NCBI GenBank assembly: GCA_030425185.1
Contig: JAUIAU010000005.1
Span: 1 to 64,000, forward strand
Length of the DNA stretch: 64,000 nucleotides
Source: Alphaproteobacteria bacterium
GTDB taxonomy: Bacteria > Pseudomonadota > Alphaproteobacteria > Rhodobacterales > Rhodobacteraceae
Direction of reading: 5' to 3'
Shown here: one piece after another, positions 29,427 to 38,128 of the stretch
Numbering within the stretch: the stretch's first letter is position 1
Layout of the letters: every line of letters starts with the position of its first letter
Notes under the pieces: generated by a model
The model's input: the letters and a program-made list of their open reading frames with translations, nothing else
What the model was told of the DNA's origin: nothing
The model's database searches: none
Position numbers and translations under genes: made by a program

Positions 29427-30416
29427 ATGCAAATTCAACAAAAAAAGACGCTTTCCGCGTCTCGGGTGCCTCCGAATCGCGGTGAACCGCCGACAGGGGC
29501 GGATATGTCAATTCGCTTTGACAACCAGAGCGTGACGCGCGATGATCCGGTTGACAGTTCGGGGCCGACAGCCACCGACTCACGTGATACGGGGCGCAAC
29601 GCAACGCGCGTCCAGGACCCCATGACCAGCAGCGATCAGACACACACCGGGCGCTCCAACACGCATCTTGGAGACATCGAGGTCGAGCGGCTTGCCGCAC
29701 GGGCCCTCCGCATCCTGGTCGACCGGGCCGAAGTGTCCGATGCCGCGACGCCCTTCGCCCAGCTCTTCGCGCTGACCGACGCCTACCTCGATGCCGACAG
29801 CCGCGCGCGGCACGACCTGCTCGCCGGGTTGCTGCGGCGGGGCGTGTCGCCGACGCAGGTGGTCGAGGAGATCGTCCCGGCGACCGCCCGCTACATGGGC
29901 AAGCTCTGGGTGCACGACAAACTCAGCTTCGCCGAGGTCACCATCGGCGCCGCCCGTCTCCAGGAGACAGTGCGCGCGATGACGGTGCGCCGTCCGCGCA
30001 AGACCCACCATGACGCGGCACCGCGCATCCTTCTGATCGTTCCGCGGACCGAGCATCACACGCTGGGCATCTTCGTGCTGGCCGAACAGTTCCGCCGCCG
30101 CGGCTGCCTCGTGCACGTGATCGTCGGCAGCCACCCGCAGGAAATCCTCGACACGATCCGCGCGAAGCGGTTCGACCTGATCGGGATTTCGGCCGGCGGT
30201 CGACGCAGTCTGGCGGCCGTCCGGGACCTGATTCGAGTGATCCGGATCGGGGTACCGCGCAACCATACGATCGTCGTGGGCGGGGCCGCTCTGGCCCTCG
30301 GTCTGGATGTCGCATCCGTCACGGGTGCCGATTTCGCAACATGTGATGTCGGCGATGCCCTTGATCGTGCAGGTATTCAATTGCCCTTGACACAACCCCG
30401 AGTTACAGATTCTTGA
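29427..30416 (+). CDS. ppaA: PpaA/AerR-family cobalamin-binding antirepressor
   Basis: PpaA/AerR proteins bind cobalamin and counter PpsR/CrtJ. I choose ATG 29427 (329 residues) because it follows a strong GGGAGGAGG site. The first ~75 residues are polar and look disordered. A four-helix cap follows (about 85-175), then the B12-binding Rossmann domain with the EHHTLGIFVLAEQFRRRG, VIVGSHPQEILD and VVGGAALALGLDV segments. The classic DxHxxG is represented by TEHHTLG, as in this family. Internal ATGs at 29504 and 29622 could give shorter forms, as known for long and short AerR in Rhodobacter capsulatus. ppsR follows by 37 bases. Confidence 0.92.
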   Translation: MQIQQKKTLSASRVPPNRGEPPTGADMSIRFDNQSVTRDDPVDSSGPTATDSRDTGRNATRVQDPMTSSDQTHTGRSNTHLGDIEVERLAARALRILVDRAEVSDAATPFAQLFALTDAYLDADSRARHDLLAGLLRRGVSPTQVVEEIVPATARYMGKLWVHDKLSFAEVTIGAARLQETVRAMTVRRPRKTHHDAAPRILLIVPRTEHHTLGIFVLAEQFRRRGCLVHVIVGSHPQEILDTIRAKRFDLIGISAGGRRSLAAVRDLIRVIRIGVPRNHTIVVGGAALALGLDVASVTGADFATCDVGDALDRAGIQLPLTQPRVTDS

Positions 30417-30453
30417 CACTCTTCAACCGGGCCCGCAGGGTTAGGCGTAAAGG

Positions 30454-31887
30454 ATGAACACGAGAGAGCGCGATTTCTGGAGTGAGCGGTCCGCGCCGCG
30501 GATCTCTCCCGAGCATTTCAACGAGATCGTCGCGACAGCGGCCGATCTCGCGATCGTGCTCGACCTGAAGGGAATCGTTCAGTCCCTCGTCGTCAACCCG
30601 CTGAACCCGGGTCTCGGCCGTCTCGACCACTGGGAAAAGCGCGACATCCGCGAATTCGTGGCCGAGGACTCGCTGCCGAAGGTCGAGCGCCAGCTCAAGG
30701 CCTACCAGGACGGCGATGCCGACAGCATCGACTCGATCGAGGTCAACCACTTCGACAATGCCAACTGGGAGTTCCCGATCCGGTACACGATGCACCGGAC
30801 CGGCGACAAGGAACTGATCCTGATGCTCGGGCGCGACATGCGCCCGATCGCCGAGCTTCAGACCCGCCTCGTGAAGGCGCAGCTGGCGCTGGAGAAGGAC
30901 TACGAGGCCCATCGCGACTTCGAGACCCGGTATCGCGTGGTGCTCGAGTCCGCCCGCGATCCCTTCGTGCTCGTCGATGCCGGCACCGGCCGGATCGTCG
31001 ACGCCAACGGGGCCGCCGGTCTGGTCCTCGGGGCCGATGTGGAAGCGCTCGTGGGGGCCGACTTCAGCCAGGAATTCGACGGCAAGCGCAACGCGGGCTT
31101 CATCGACGCGCTGATCAACGCCACCGCGCAGGACCGTTCCACCGGCCTCGAACTGAATACCCGCCGAACCAAGCGCGCGGTGACGGTCACCGGCATCCTG
31201 TTCCGCTCGTCGGGCGAGAAGTTCCTGCTCTGCCGCCTCGAAGGCGTCGGCAGCGCCGAGACCGTGGCCGAGGACCTCGCCACCATTCTCTCCGCGCTCT
31301 ACCGCGACGGGGCCGACGGCGTGGTGATCACCGACCGCAACGGCACCGTGCGCTATGCGAACGACGCATTCCTGTCGCTCTGCGAGGTGGCGCAACTGTC
31401 CGACATCAAGGGCAACTCGCTGTCGGATTACCTGATCCGCGGCAGCGTCGACGTGAAGGTGATGATCGACAACGCCGGGCACGCCGGCAAGATGTCGGTC
31501 TATTCCACCCGGCTGGAAGGCGCCTTCGGCTCGGTCATCCCGGTCGAGATCTCGGTGACCCACCTGACCGCCCGCGCCGACCCGAACTTCGGCTTCGTGG
31601 TGCGCGACGCCTCGCGCATGGAACTGGTCCGCGACACCGCGGGCGGCTCCGACCTGCCGCCCGGCATCGGCGAAGGGACCATGCAGAACGTCATGGACCT
31701 CGTCGGCTCGGCGCCGCTGAAGGACATCGTCGCGGCCACCACCGACGTCGTCGAAAAGATGTGCATCGAGACCGCGGTCGAACTGACGCGCAACAACCGC
31801 GTCGCCGCCGCCGAGATGCTCGGCCTGTCACGCCAGAGCCTCTACGTGAAGCTCCGCAAGTACGGCCTGCTCAGCAAGAACGACTGA
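30454..31887 (+). CDS. ppsR: photosynthesis repressor PpsR/CrtJ
   Basis: PpsR is the redox- and light-responsive repressor that binds TGT-N12-ACA. The 477-residue protein has an N-terminal PAS-like domain, a glutamine/coiled linker (about 130-155), two further PAS domains (about 160-265 and 280-395) and a C-terminal Fis-type helix-turn-helix (NNRVAAAEMLGLSRQSLYVKL, 447-467). Cysteines at 260 and 437 correspond to the two redox cysteines reported for R. sphaeroides PpsR. Eight matching boxes occur in this window. Confidence 0.96.
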   Translation: MNTRERDFWSERSAPRISPEHFNEIVATAADLAIVLDLKGIVQSLVVNPLNPGLGRLDHWEKRDIREFVAEDSLPKVERQLKAYQDGDADSIDSIEVNHFDNANWEFPIRYTMHRTGDKELILMLGRDMRPIAELQTRLVKAQLALEKDYEAHRDFETRYRVVLESARDPFVLVDAGTGRIVDANGAAGLVLGADVEALVGADFSQEFDGKRNAGFIDALINATAQDRSTGLELNTRRTKRAVTVTGILFRSSGEKFLLCRLEGVGSAETVAEDLATILSALYRDGADGVVITDRNGTVRYANDAFLSLCEVAQLSDIKGNSLSDYLIRGSVDVKVMIDNAGHAGKMSVYSTRLEGAFGSVIPVEISVTHLTARADPNFGFVVRDASRMELVRDTAGGSDLPPGIGEGTMQNVMDLVGSAPLKDIVAATTDVVEKMCIETAVELTRNNRVAAAEMLGLSRQSLYVKLRKYGLLSKND

Positions 31888-31910
31888 TCCGGTCCCTGAC
31901 CTGACACAAG

Positions 31911-31937
31911 CGCCGCGTGCCACGGGCCGCGGCGTTT
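31911..31937 (+). terminator. hairpin terminator after ppsR
   Basis: A 7-bp stem (cgccgcg at 31911-31917 with cgcggcg at 31928-31934) is followed by TTT. The T-run is short, so strength is uncertain. It separates ppsR from the bchG promoter. Confidence 0.5.
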
Positions 31938-31960
31938 CGCGTCTGCGCGTGTGGTTTCGC

Positions 31961-31996
31961 TTGCGCCGACTCACACTGTCAGGTTTAATTTACACA
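31961..31996 (+). promoter_or_regulatory. bchG promoter with PpsR box (31977-31994); predicted leaderless
   Basis: TTGCGC (31961-31966), a 17-base spacer and TTTAAT (31984-31989) form a sigma70-like promoter. The expected start of transcription, seven bases on, is 31996, the A of the bchG ATG. A perfect PpsR box, tgtcaggtttaatttaca (31977-31994), covers the -10 element and ends one base before the start codon. Confidence 0.7.
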
Positions 31997-32898
31997 TGAC
32001 TGTAACGACCGACATACAGGTGCCGCGGCAGTACCCAGACCCTGCCGCCGCCCTCCAGCTTATCAAGCCCGTGACGTGGTTCCCCCCGATGTGGGCCTAC
32101 GCCTGCGGCGTCATCTCATCGGGCGTGCCCCTGTCCGAGCATTGGGGCAAGCTCACCCTCGGCGTGATCCTCGCGGGTCCGATCGTCTGCGGCATGAGCC
32201 AGGCCGCGAACGACTGGTGCGACCGGCACGTCGACGCGATCAACGAACCCGACCGCCCGATCCCCTCGGGCCGGGTGCCGGGCCGCTGGGGCCTGTGGAT
32301 CGCGCTCGCCATGTCCGCCCTGGCGCTGGTCGTGGGGGCCTTCCTCGGCCTCTGGGGCTTCATCGCCACAGTGGTCGCGGTGATCTGCGCCTGGGCCTAT
32401 TCCGCCGAACCCGTCCGCCTGAAGAAATCGGGCTGGTGGGGACCGGGCCTCGTCGGCCTCTGCTACGAGGGCCTGCCGTGGTTCACCGGGGCTGCCGTGA
32501 TGATGGCGATGTTCCCGAGCGCCGAGATCGTGATGATCGCCACGCTCTACGCCCTGGGCGCACATGGCATCATGACCCTCAACGACTTCAAGGCGCTGGA
32601 AGGCGACCGGGTGATGGGCGTCAACTCGCTGCCCGTCACGCTGGGTCCGGAGCGCGCGGCGCGGCTGGCCTGCTGGGTCATGGCGCTGCCGCAGGTCGCG
32701 GTGATCGCGCTGCTGTTCCAGTGGGGTCTTCAGGACCGCGCCCTGATCGTGACCGGCCTGCTGGTCCTGCAGTTCTGGGCGATGCGCGAAATGATGGAAG
32801 ACCCGAAGGGCCGCGCGCCCTGGTACAACGGCACCGGCGTGCTCTTCTACGTCTCGGGCATGATGGTCACCGCCTTCGCGCTGCGGGGGATCGGCTGA
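31996..32898 (+). CDS. bchG: bacteriochlorophyll synthase (geranylgeranyl transferase)
   Basis: BchG esterifies bacteriochlorophyllide a with a geranylgeranyl group. The 300-residue UbiA-family membrane protein has the prenyl-diphosphate motif NDWCDRHVDAINEPDRPIPS and the second Asp motif LNDFKALEGDRVMG, with about eight helices. The start at ATG 31996 matches the length of homologues, but no ribosome-binding site precedes it. A GTG at 31951 would place the PpsR box inside the gene and also lacks such a site. It overlaps the next gene (TGATG). Confidence 0.95.
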   Translation: MTVTTDIQVPRQYPDPAAALQLIKPVTWFPPMWAYACGVISSGVPLSEHWGKLTLGVILAGPIVCGMSQAANDWCDRHVDAINEPDRPIPSGRVPGRWGLWIALAMSALALVVGAFLGLWGFIATVVAVICAWAYSAEPVRLKKSGWWGPGLVGLCYEGLPWFTGAAVMMAMFPSAEIVMIATLYALGAHGIMTLNDFKALEGDRVMGVNSLPVTLGPERAARLACWVMALPQVAVIALLFQWGLQDRALIVTGLLVLQFWAMREMMEDPKGRAPWYNGTGVLFYVSGMMVTAFALRGIG

Positions 32899-34190
32899 TG
32901 CTGTCCTGGCTGTCCATTGTCCGCATGGGTCTCGTCCAGATGTGTCTGGGCGCGATCGTCGTTCTGACGACCTCGACGCTGAACCGCCTGATGGTGGTGG
33001 AACTGGCCCTGCCCGCGGTGCTGCCCGGCCTGCTGGTCGCGCTGCACTACGGCATCCAGATCACCCGCCCGCAATGGGGCTACCGGTCCGACACCGGCGG
33101 CCACCGCACCCGCTGGATCATCGGCGGCATGGCGATCCTGGCGGCGGGAGGCTTCTCCGCCGCGCTGGGTGTCGTGCTGCTGCCGGGCAGCTTCGCGCTG
33201 GGACTGACGGTGTCGATCCTCGCCTATGCCCTGATCGGGGTCGGCGTCGGGGCCTCCGGCACCTCGCTGCTGGCACTTCTGGCCACCGCCACCCATCCGC
33301 GCCGCCGCGCCGCCGCCGCCACCATCACCTGGCTGATGATGATCCTCGGCATCGCGGTCACCGCGGGCGTCGTCGGCAGCCTGCTCGACCCCTACTCGCC
33401 CGCGCTCCTGCTGAAGATCGTCGGCGTCGTGACACTGGGCGCGGTCGCCCTCACCGCCGTCGCCGTGCAGGGCATCGAGGCGCGCCTGACGATCACCGCC
33501 CCAACCGAGGCGCCGGTGCCCTTCCTCGACGGCCTGCGCGAGGTCTGGGCCGAGCGCAAGGCGCGCAACTTCACCCTCTTCGTGTTCCTCAGCATGACCG
33601 CCTACTTCATGCAGGAACTGATCCTCGAACCCTACGCCGGCCTCGTCTTCGCCTTCACGCCGGGCCAGTCCACCTCGCTGTCCGGGGCGCAGAACGGCGG
33701 CGTGTTCCTCGGGATGGTGACCGTCGGTCTCTGCGCCACGGGTCTCAAGCTGGGCGCGCTGCGCTCCTGGGTCATCGCCGGGTGCCTCGGCTCCGCGGCC
33801 GCGCTCATCGCCATCGCGATGCTGGGGCAGGCGGGACCCGGCGCGCCGCTGCTGCCCGCCGTCATCACGCTCGGCTACATGAACGGCGTCTTCGCCGTCG
33901 CGGCCATCGGGTCGATGATGCAGCTGGCCGGCGAGGGGCGTGACAGCCGCGAAGGCACCCGCATGGGCCTCTGGGGCGCGGCGCAGGCCATCGCCGCGGG
34001 CTTCGGCGGCCTGCTCGGCGCGGCCGCGGCCGACCTGCTGCGCCACCTCGTGGACAGCGACGCCACCGCGTTCGGCACCGTGTTCCTGTTTGAAGCGGCC
34101 CTGTTCCTCGTCTCGGGGGCCATTGCGCTCCGGGTCGTGGACGGTCCGCGTCCCGCGTCGGCAGACCCGGCGCTCGTTCCGGGGGAGTGA
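32898..34190 (+). CDS. PucC-family membrane protein between bchG and bchP
   Basis: This 430-residue BCD/PucC-family major facilitator protein is a paralogue of lhaA in this window. Shared landmarks are TSTLNRLMVVELALPAVLPG, YRSDTGGHRTRW and ELILEPYAGLVF. It matches the unnamed PucC-like gene that sits between bchG and bchP in Rhodobacter. Its role is thought to be delivery or handling of bacteriochlorophyll or light-harvesting subunits, but the substrate is unproven. Its ATG overlaps the bchG stop and bchP follows 4 bases later. Confidence 0.9.
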   Translation: MLSWLSIVRMGLVQMCLGAIVVLTTSTLNRLMVVELALPAVLPGLLVALHYGIQITRPQWGYRSDTGGHRTRWIIGGMAILAAGGFSAALGVVLLPGSFALGLTVSILAYALIGVGVGASGTSLLALLATATHPRRRAAAATITWLMMILGIAVTAGVVGSLLDPYSPALLLKIVGVVTLGAVALTAVAVQGIEARLTITAPTEAPVPFLDGLREVWAERKARNFTLFVFLSMTAYFMQELILEPYAGLVFAFTPGQSTSLSGAQNGGVFLGMVTVGLCATGLKLGALRSWVIAGCLGSAAALIAIAMLGQAGPGAPLLPAVITLGYMNGVFAVAAIGSMMQLAGEGRDSREGTRMGLWGAAQAIAAGFGGLLGAAAADLLRHLVDSDATAFGTVFLFEAALFLVSGAIALRVVDGPRPASADPALVPGE

Positions 34191-34194
34191 ACCC

Positions 34195-35388
34195 ATGATC
34201 TATGACGTAGTGGTGGTTGGAGGCGGACCCTCGGGCGCAACGGCAGCCAGCGACCTCGCCCGCAAGGGACACAAGGTGGCGATGATCGACCGTGCCGGGC
34301 GCATCAAGCCCTGTGGCGGCGCGATCCCGCCCCGCCTGATCGAGGATTTCGACATCCCCGACAGCCAGATCGTCGCCAAGATCACCACCGCCCGGATGGT
34401 CTCGCCCACCGCGCGCGCCGTGGACATCCCGATCGAGAACGGCTTTGTCGGCATGGTCGACCGCGAGTTCTACGACGAGTTCCTGCGCAAGCGCGCCGTC
34501 ACCGCCGGGGCCGACCGTCATACCGGCACCTTCCTGCGGATCGAACGCGACGAGGCCGGAACCCACGTCGTCTACCGCGACAAGGCCAGCCGCAACGAGG
34601 TCCGTCTGACCACGAAGCTGATCATCGGGGCCGACGGGGCCCGCTCGGACGTCGCGCGCGCCGAGGTGCCCGGCGGCGACAAGATCCCCTACGTCATCGC
34701 CTATCACGAGATCATCAAGACACCGGAGGCGGGCAGCAAGGGCGCCGAGAAGTACGACGCAACCCGCTGCGACGTGATCTATGACGGCGTGATCTCGCCC
34801 GACTTCTACGGCTGGGTCTTCCCGCACGGGGCGCATTGCTCGGTCGGCATGGGCACCGGCGTCGACGGCACCGACCTGAAGGAAGCCACCCGCCTGCTGC
34901 GCGAAAGCTCCGGCCTGACCGAGTGCGAGACCCTGCGCAAGGAGGGCGCGCCGATCCCGCTGAAACCGCTCGACCGCTGGGACAACGGCCGCGACGTGGT
35001 GCTGGCCGGCGATGCCGCCGGGGTGGTCGCGCCGTCCTCGGGCGAAGGCATCTACTACGCCATGCAGGGCGGGCGCGAAGCCGCATTCGCGGCGGCCGCC
35101 TGCCTGAAGTCGGGCCGCGTCGCGGATCTGAAGCTCGCCCGCAAGCGCTTCCTCAAGGAGCATGGGTCAGTTTTCCGCATCCTCGGCGCGATGCAGGATG
35201 CCTATTATCGCTCAGACGAACGCCGCGAACGGTTCGTCAGCCTCTGCCATGACGTGGACGTGCAGCGCCTCACCTTCGAGGCCTACATGAACAAGCGTCT
35301 GGTCAAGGCGCGCCCGCTCGCGCATCTCAAGATCGGCGTGAAGAACGTCGCCCATCTCTGGGGACTGGTGTCCCCGCTTTCGGTCTGA
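34195..35388 (+). CDS. bchP: geranylgeranyl reductase
   Basis: BchP reduces the geranylgeranyl tail of bacteriochlorophyll to phytyl. The 397-residue FAD protein starts MIYDVVVVGGGPSGATAASD (dinucleotide-binding fold). It has the CGGAIPP motif near 40, IIGADGARSDVAR and the FAD site VLAGDAAGVVAPSSGEGIYY. The start at 34195 follows a GGGGGAG site. idi follows 2 bases after the stop. Confidence 0.96.
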   Translation: MIYDVVVVGGGPSGATAASDLARKGHKVAMIDRAGRIKPCGGAIPPRLIEDFDIPDSQIVAKITTARMVSPTARAVDIPIENGFVGMVDREFYDEFLRKRAVTAGADRHTGTFLRIERDEAGTHVVYRDKASRNEVRLTTKLIIGADGARSDVARAEVPGGDKIPYVIAYHEIIKTPEAGSKGAEKYDATRCDVIYDGVISPDFYGWVFPHGAHCSVGMGTGVDGTDLKEATRLLRESSGLTECETLRKEGAPIPLKPLDRWDNGRDVVLAGDAAGVVAPSSGEGIYYAMQGGREAAFAAAACLKSGRVADLKLARKRFLKEHGSVFRILGAMQDAYYRSDERRERFVSLCHDVDVQRLTFEAYMNKRLVKARPLAHLKIGVKNVAHLWGLVSPLSV

Positions 35389-35390
35389 TC

Positions 35391-35957
35391 ATGCCTGATA
35401 CGCTTGCCACCCTTGCCGCCGACAGCCGGACCGAGATGGTCCCGGCCTGGGTCGATGGCCACCTGACCCCGGTCGAGAAGCTGGAGGTTCACCAGCGCGG
35501 CCTGCGCCACAAGGCGGTCTCGGTCTTCGTCCTGCACGGCACGCAGGTCCTGCTGCAGCGCCGGGCGCTGACCAAGTACCACACCCCCGGTTTCTGGGCG
35601 AATACCTGCTGCACCCACCCGCTGTGGAACGAGGACCCCGCCGCCTGCGCCGTCCGGCGGCTGGACGAGGAGCTGGGGATCACCGGGCTCTGTCCGGTCC
35701 ACCGCGACCGCGTCGAGTACCGCGCCGACGTGGGCAACGGGCTGACCGAACATGAGGTGGTCGACATCTTCGTCGCCGAGGCCGGGCCGGACCTGCGCCT
35801 TGCGCCGAACCCCGACGAGGTGGCCGAGACGAAGTGGATCGATCTCTACGATCTCTGCGCCGAGGTGGCCCGCCACCCCGAACCCTACACGCCCTGGCTG
35901 CGCATCTACCTGGCCGAGCACCGCGACCGCATCTTCGCGTCCCTGCTGCGCGCCTGA
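35391..35957 (+). CDS. idi: isopentenyl-diphosphate delta-isomerase, type I
   Basis: Idi balances IPP and DMAPP for carotenoid and tail synthesis. The 188-residue Nudix-fold protein has the catalytic cysteine in NTCCTHPLWNE, a Nudix-like box with AVRRLDEELGI, the metal-binding histidines and the NGLTEHEVVDIF segment with the catalytic glutamate. It ends the ppaA-side plus-strand group and is followed by a strong terminator. Confidence 0.95.
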   Translation: MPDTLATLAADSRTEMVPAWVDGHLTPVEKLEVHQRGLRHKAVSVFVLHGTQVLLQRRALTKYHTPGFWANTCCTHPLWNEDPAACAVRRLDEELGITGLCPVHRDRVEYRADVGNGLTEHEVVDIFVAEAGPDLRLAPNPDEVAETKWIDLYDLCAEVARHPEPYTPWLRIYLAEHRDRIFASLLRA

Positions 35958-35977
35958 CCCCGGCTTCGCGGACACGC

Positions 35978-36014
35978 AAAAGGCCCGGACCTTCGCAGGT
36001 CCGGGCCCTTTTTT
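35978..36014. terminator. bidirectional terminator between idi and dxs
   Basis: A perfect 10-bp stem (ggcccggacc at 35982-35991 and ggtccgggcc at 35998-36007) has a 6-base loop. It is followed by cTTTTTT on plus and an A-run on the left that gives T residues on minus, so it serves both convergent genes. Confidence 0.9.
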
Positions 36015-36030
36015 CCTGTCGTACCGGCCG

Positions 36031-37971
36031 TCAGGCCCGGGCACGGCCCTTCAGGCTGTCCACCCCCAGCGCCTGTAGCGCGACACGGGCGATGTCCTGC
36101 GCCGTCAGCGCGGCATCGGCATACATGTCCGCCGGGCTCGCCTGGTCGATGAACCGGTCCGGCAGCGTCATCGTGCGCACCTTCAGCCGCCCGTCGAGAC
36201 GCCCGGTATTCGCCAGCCAGTGCAGCACGAAGGCCCCGAAACCGCCCTCGGCCCCCTGCTCGACGGTGATCAGCACCTCGTGCTCGGCCGCCAGCCGCGC
36301 GACGAGGTCCCGGTCGAACGGCTTGGCGAAGCGCGCGTCGGCAATCGTCGGCACGATCCCCAGCGCCGCAAGGTCCTCGGCCGCAGCCCGGCACTCGGAC
36401 AGGTGCGCCCCCAGCGACAGCAGCGCGACCCGCGCGCCCTCCTGCACGACGCGGCCCTTGCCGATCTCCAGCACCCGGCCCTGTTCGGGCATCTCGATCC
36501 CGACGCCCTCGCCCCGCGGATAGCGGAACGCGATCGGCCCCTCGTCATAGGCCGCCGCCGTGGTGACCATGTGCACCAGCTCGGCCTCGTCCGCCGCCGC
36601 CATCACCACCATGTTCGGCAGCGCGCCCATGAACCCGATGTCGAAAGCCCCGGCATGGGTCGCGCCATCCGCGCCCACCAGCCCGGCGCGGTCGATCGCG
36701 AAGCGCACCGGCAGGTTCTGCAGCGCCACGTCATGCACGACCTGGTCGTACCCGCGTTGCAGGAAGCTGGAGTAGATCGCGCAGAACGGTTTCATCCCGC
36801 CCGCCGCCAGCGCGGCCGAGAAGGTGACCGCGTGCTGTTCGGCGATCCCCACGTCGAACACGCGGCCCGGGAAACGCTTGCCCATGATCGACACGCCGGT
36901 GCCGCCCGGCATCGCCGCCGAGACCGCGCAGATCCGGCCGTCGCTCTCGGCCAGCGTCGTCAGCGTCTCGCCGAAGACCTTGGTATAGGCCGGGGCGTTG
37001 GCCGCGCTCTTCTTCTGCTTGCCGGTCGCCACGTCGAAGGCGGCCACGCCGTGATAGCAGTCGTCCGACAGCTCGGCGGGCGAGTATCCCTTGCCCTTGA
37101 CCGTGCAGACATGGATCAGCACCGGCCCGGTGGCCTTGGCCCGGGTGGCGCGCAGCACCTGCAGGAGCTGGCCCATGTCATGCCCGTCGATCGGGCCGAC
37201 ATAGGTGAAGCCCAGTTCCTCGAACAGGGTCGCGCTGCCGTGCGGGGCTTCGCCCAGCGGGGCCTCGACCAGCGCACGCGCCCGGCGGGCGCCTTCGCGC
37301 AGCGGCGCGGGCAGCACGGCCTCGACGCCCTCCGCGAGGTCCTTCAGCGCATGCAGCGGACCGCTGGCGGACAGGGCCGACAGGTACTTCGACATCGCGC
37401 CGACAGGCGGGTCGATGCTCATCTCGTTATCGTTCAGGATCACGAACAGCCGCCGGCCCTCCGAGCCCGCGTTGTTCATCGCCTCGTAGGCCATCCCGGC
37501 GCTGATCGACCCGTCGCCGATCACCGCGATCGCGTCGCCGGTCGCGCCGCCGAGGTCGCGCGCGGTGGCAAAGCCCAGCGCGGCCGAGATCGAGGTCGAG
37601 GAATGCGCCGCGCCGAACGGGTCGTACTCGCTCTCCGCGCGTTTGGTGAATCCGGACAGGCCGTCCTTCTGGCGCAGGGTGCGGATGCGGTCGCGTCGGC
37701 CGGTCAGGATCTTGTGCGGGTAGCACTGGTGCCCGACGTCCCAGACCAGCTTGTCGAAGGGCGTGTTGAAGACCGCGTGCAGCGCAACGGTCAGTTCGAC
37801 GACCCCCAGGCTGGACCCGAGGTGACCGCCGGTGACCGACACCGCGCTGATCGTCTCGGCGCGCAATTCATGCGCCAGCGTGGCAAGTTCCGCATCGGTC
37901 AGCCGCTTCAGGTCGGCCGGCACCGCGACGCGGTCGAGGGTCGGGGTCATCGGTCGGTCGTTCTGGGTCAT
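36031..37971 (-). CDS. dxs: 1-deoxy-D-xylulose-5-phosphate synthase
   Basis: Dxs starts the MEP isoprenoid pathway from pyruvate and glyceraldehyde 3-phosphate. The 646-residue protein starts at ATG 37971, after GGAGGAG. It has the thiamine diphosphate motif [20 protein letters not shown], the [11 protein letters not shown] segment and the pyrimidine-domain [18 protein letters not shown]. It lies directly downstream of the puf operon, as in Rhodobacter, but a terminator separates them, so expression is probably at least partly independent. Confidence 0.97.
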   Translation of the reverse strand: MTQNDRPMTPTLDRVAVPADLKRLTDAELATLAHELRAETISAVSVTGGHLGSSLGVVELTVALHAVFNTPFDKLVWDVGHQCYPHKILTGRRDRIRTLRQKDGLSGFTKRAESEYDPFGAAHSSTSISAALGFATARDLGGATGDAIAVIGDGSISAGMAYEAMNNAGSEGRRLFVILNDNEMSIDPPVGAMSKYLSALSASGPLHALKDLAEGVEAVLPAPLREGARRARALVEAPLGEAPHGSATLFEELGFTYVGPIDGHDMGQLLQVLRATRAKATGPVLIHVCTVKGKGYSPAELSDDCYHGVAAFDVATGKQKKSAANAPAYTKVFGETLTTLAESDGRICAVSAAMPGGTGVSIMGKRFPGRVFDVGIAEQHAVTFSAALAAGGMKPFCAIYSSFLQRGYDQVVHDVALQNLPVRFAIDRAGLVGADGATHAGAFDIGFMGALPNMVVMAAADEAELVHMVTTAAAYDEGPIAFRYPRGEGVGIEMPEQGRVLEIGKGRVVQEGARVALLSLGAHLSECRAAAEDLAALGIVPTIADARFAKPFDRDLVARLAAEHEVLITVEQGAEGGFGAFVLHWLANTGRLDGRLKVRTMTLPDRFIDQASPADMYADAALTAQDIARVALQALGVDSLKGRARA

Positions 37972-38013
37972 CGTCGGGTCTCCTCCGCGCCTTCCCCGGT
38001 CTGACGGGGGAAG

Positions 38014-38049
38014 CAAAAAGCGCCGTGACGGTGTCCCCATCACGGCGCC
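38014..38049 (-). terminator. intrinsic terminator of the puf operon
   Basis: The 9-bp stem (gcgccgtga at 38020-38028 with tcacggcgc at 38040-38048) is followed on the minus strand by five T residues (38019-38015). It ends the crtE-to-pufC superoperon 78 bases after pufC. Confidence 0.85.
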
Positions 38050-38053
38050 AGTG

Positions 38054-38128
38054 TCCTGAGGTGTCTCAGGAAGGGGACGGAGGACCGGACGCTGTGGGAC
38101 GTCCGGTCCGGGCCAGGGGCGAGCCCCT
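38054..38128 (-). ncRNA. stacked hairpins in the puf 3' UTR (possible processed sRNA)
   Basis: On the minus strand three stem-loops precede the terminator. The first is aggggc/gcccct (38115-38128), overlapping the pufC stop. The second is a perfect 10-bp stem ggaccggacg/cgtccggtcc (38082-38109). The third is tcctgag/ctcagga (38054-38071). Such stacks protect mRNA from 3' exonucleases. In R. sphaeroides the sRNA PcrX is processed from the puf 3' UTR, so an analogous RNA is possible here. I see structure only; expression is unknown. Confidence 0.45.

Noticed and set aside
31951-31995. GTG at 31951 as the bchG start
   Set aside because: It would put the PpsR box inside the gene, lacks a ribosome site and makes the protein 15 residues longer than homologues.
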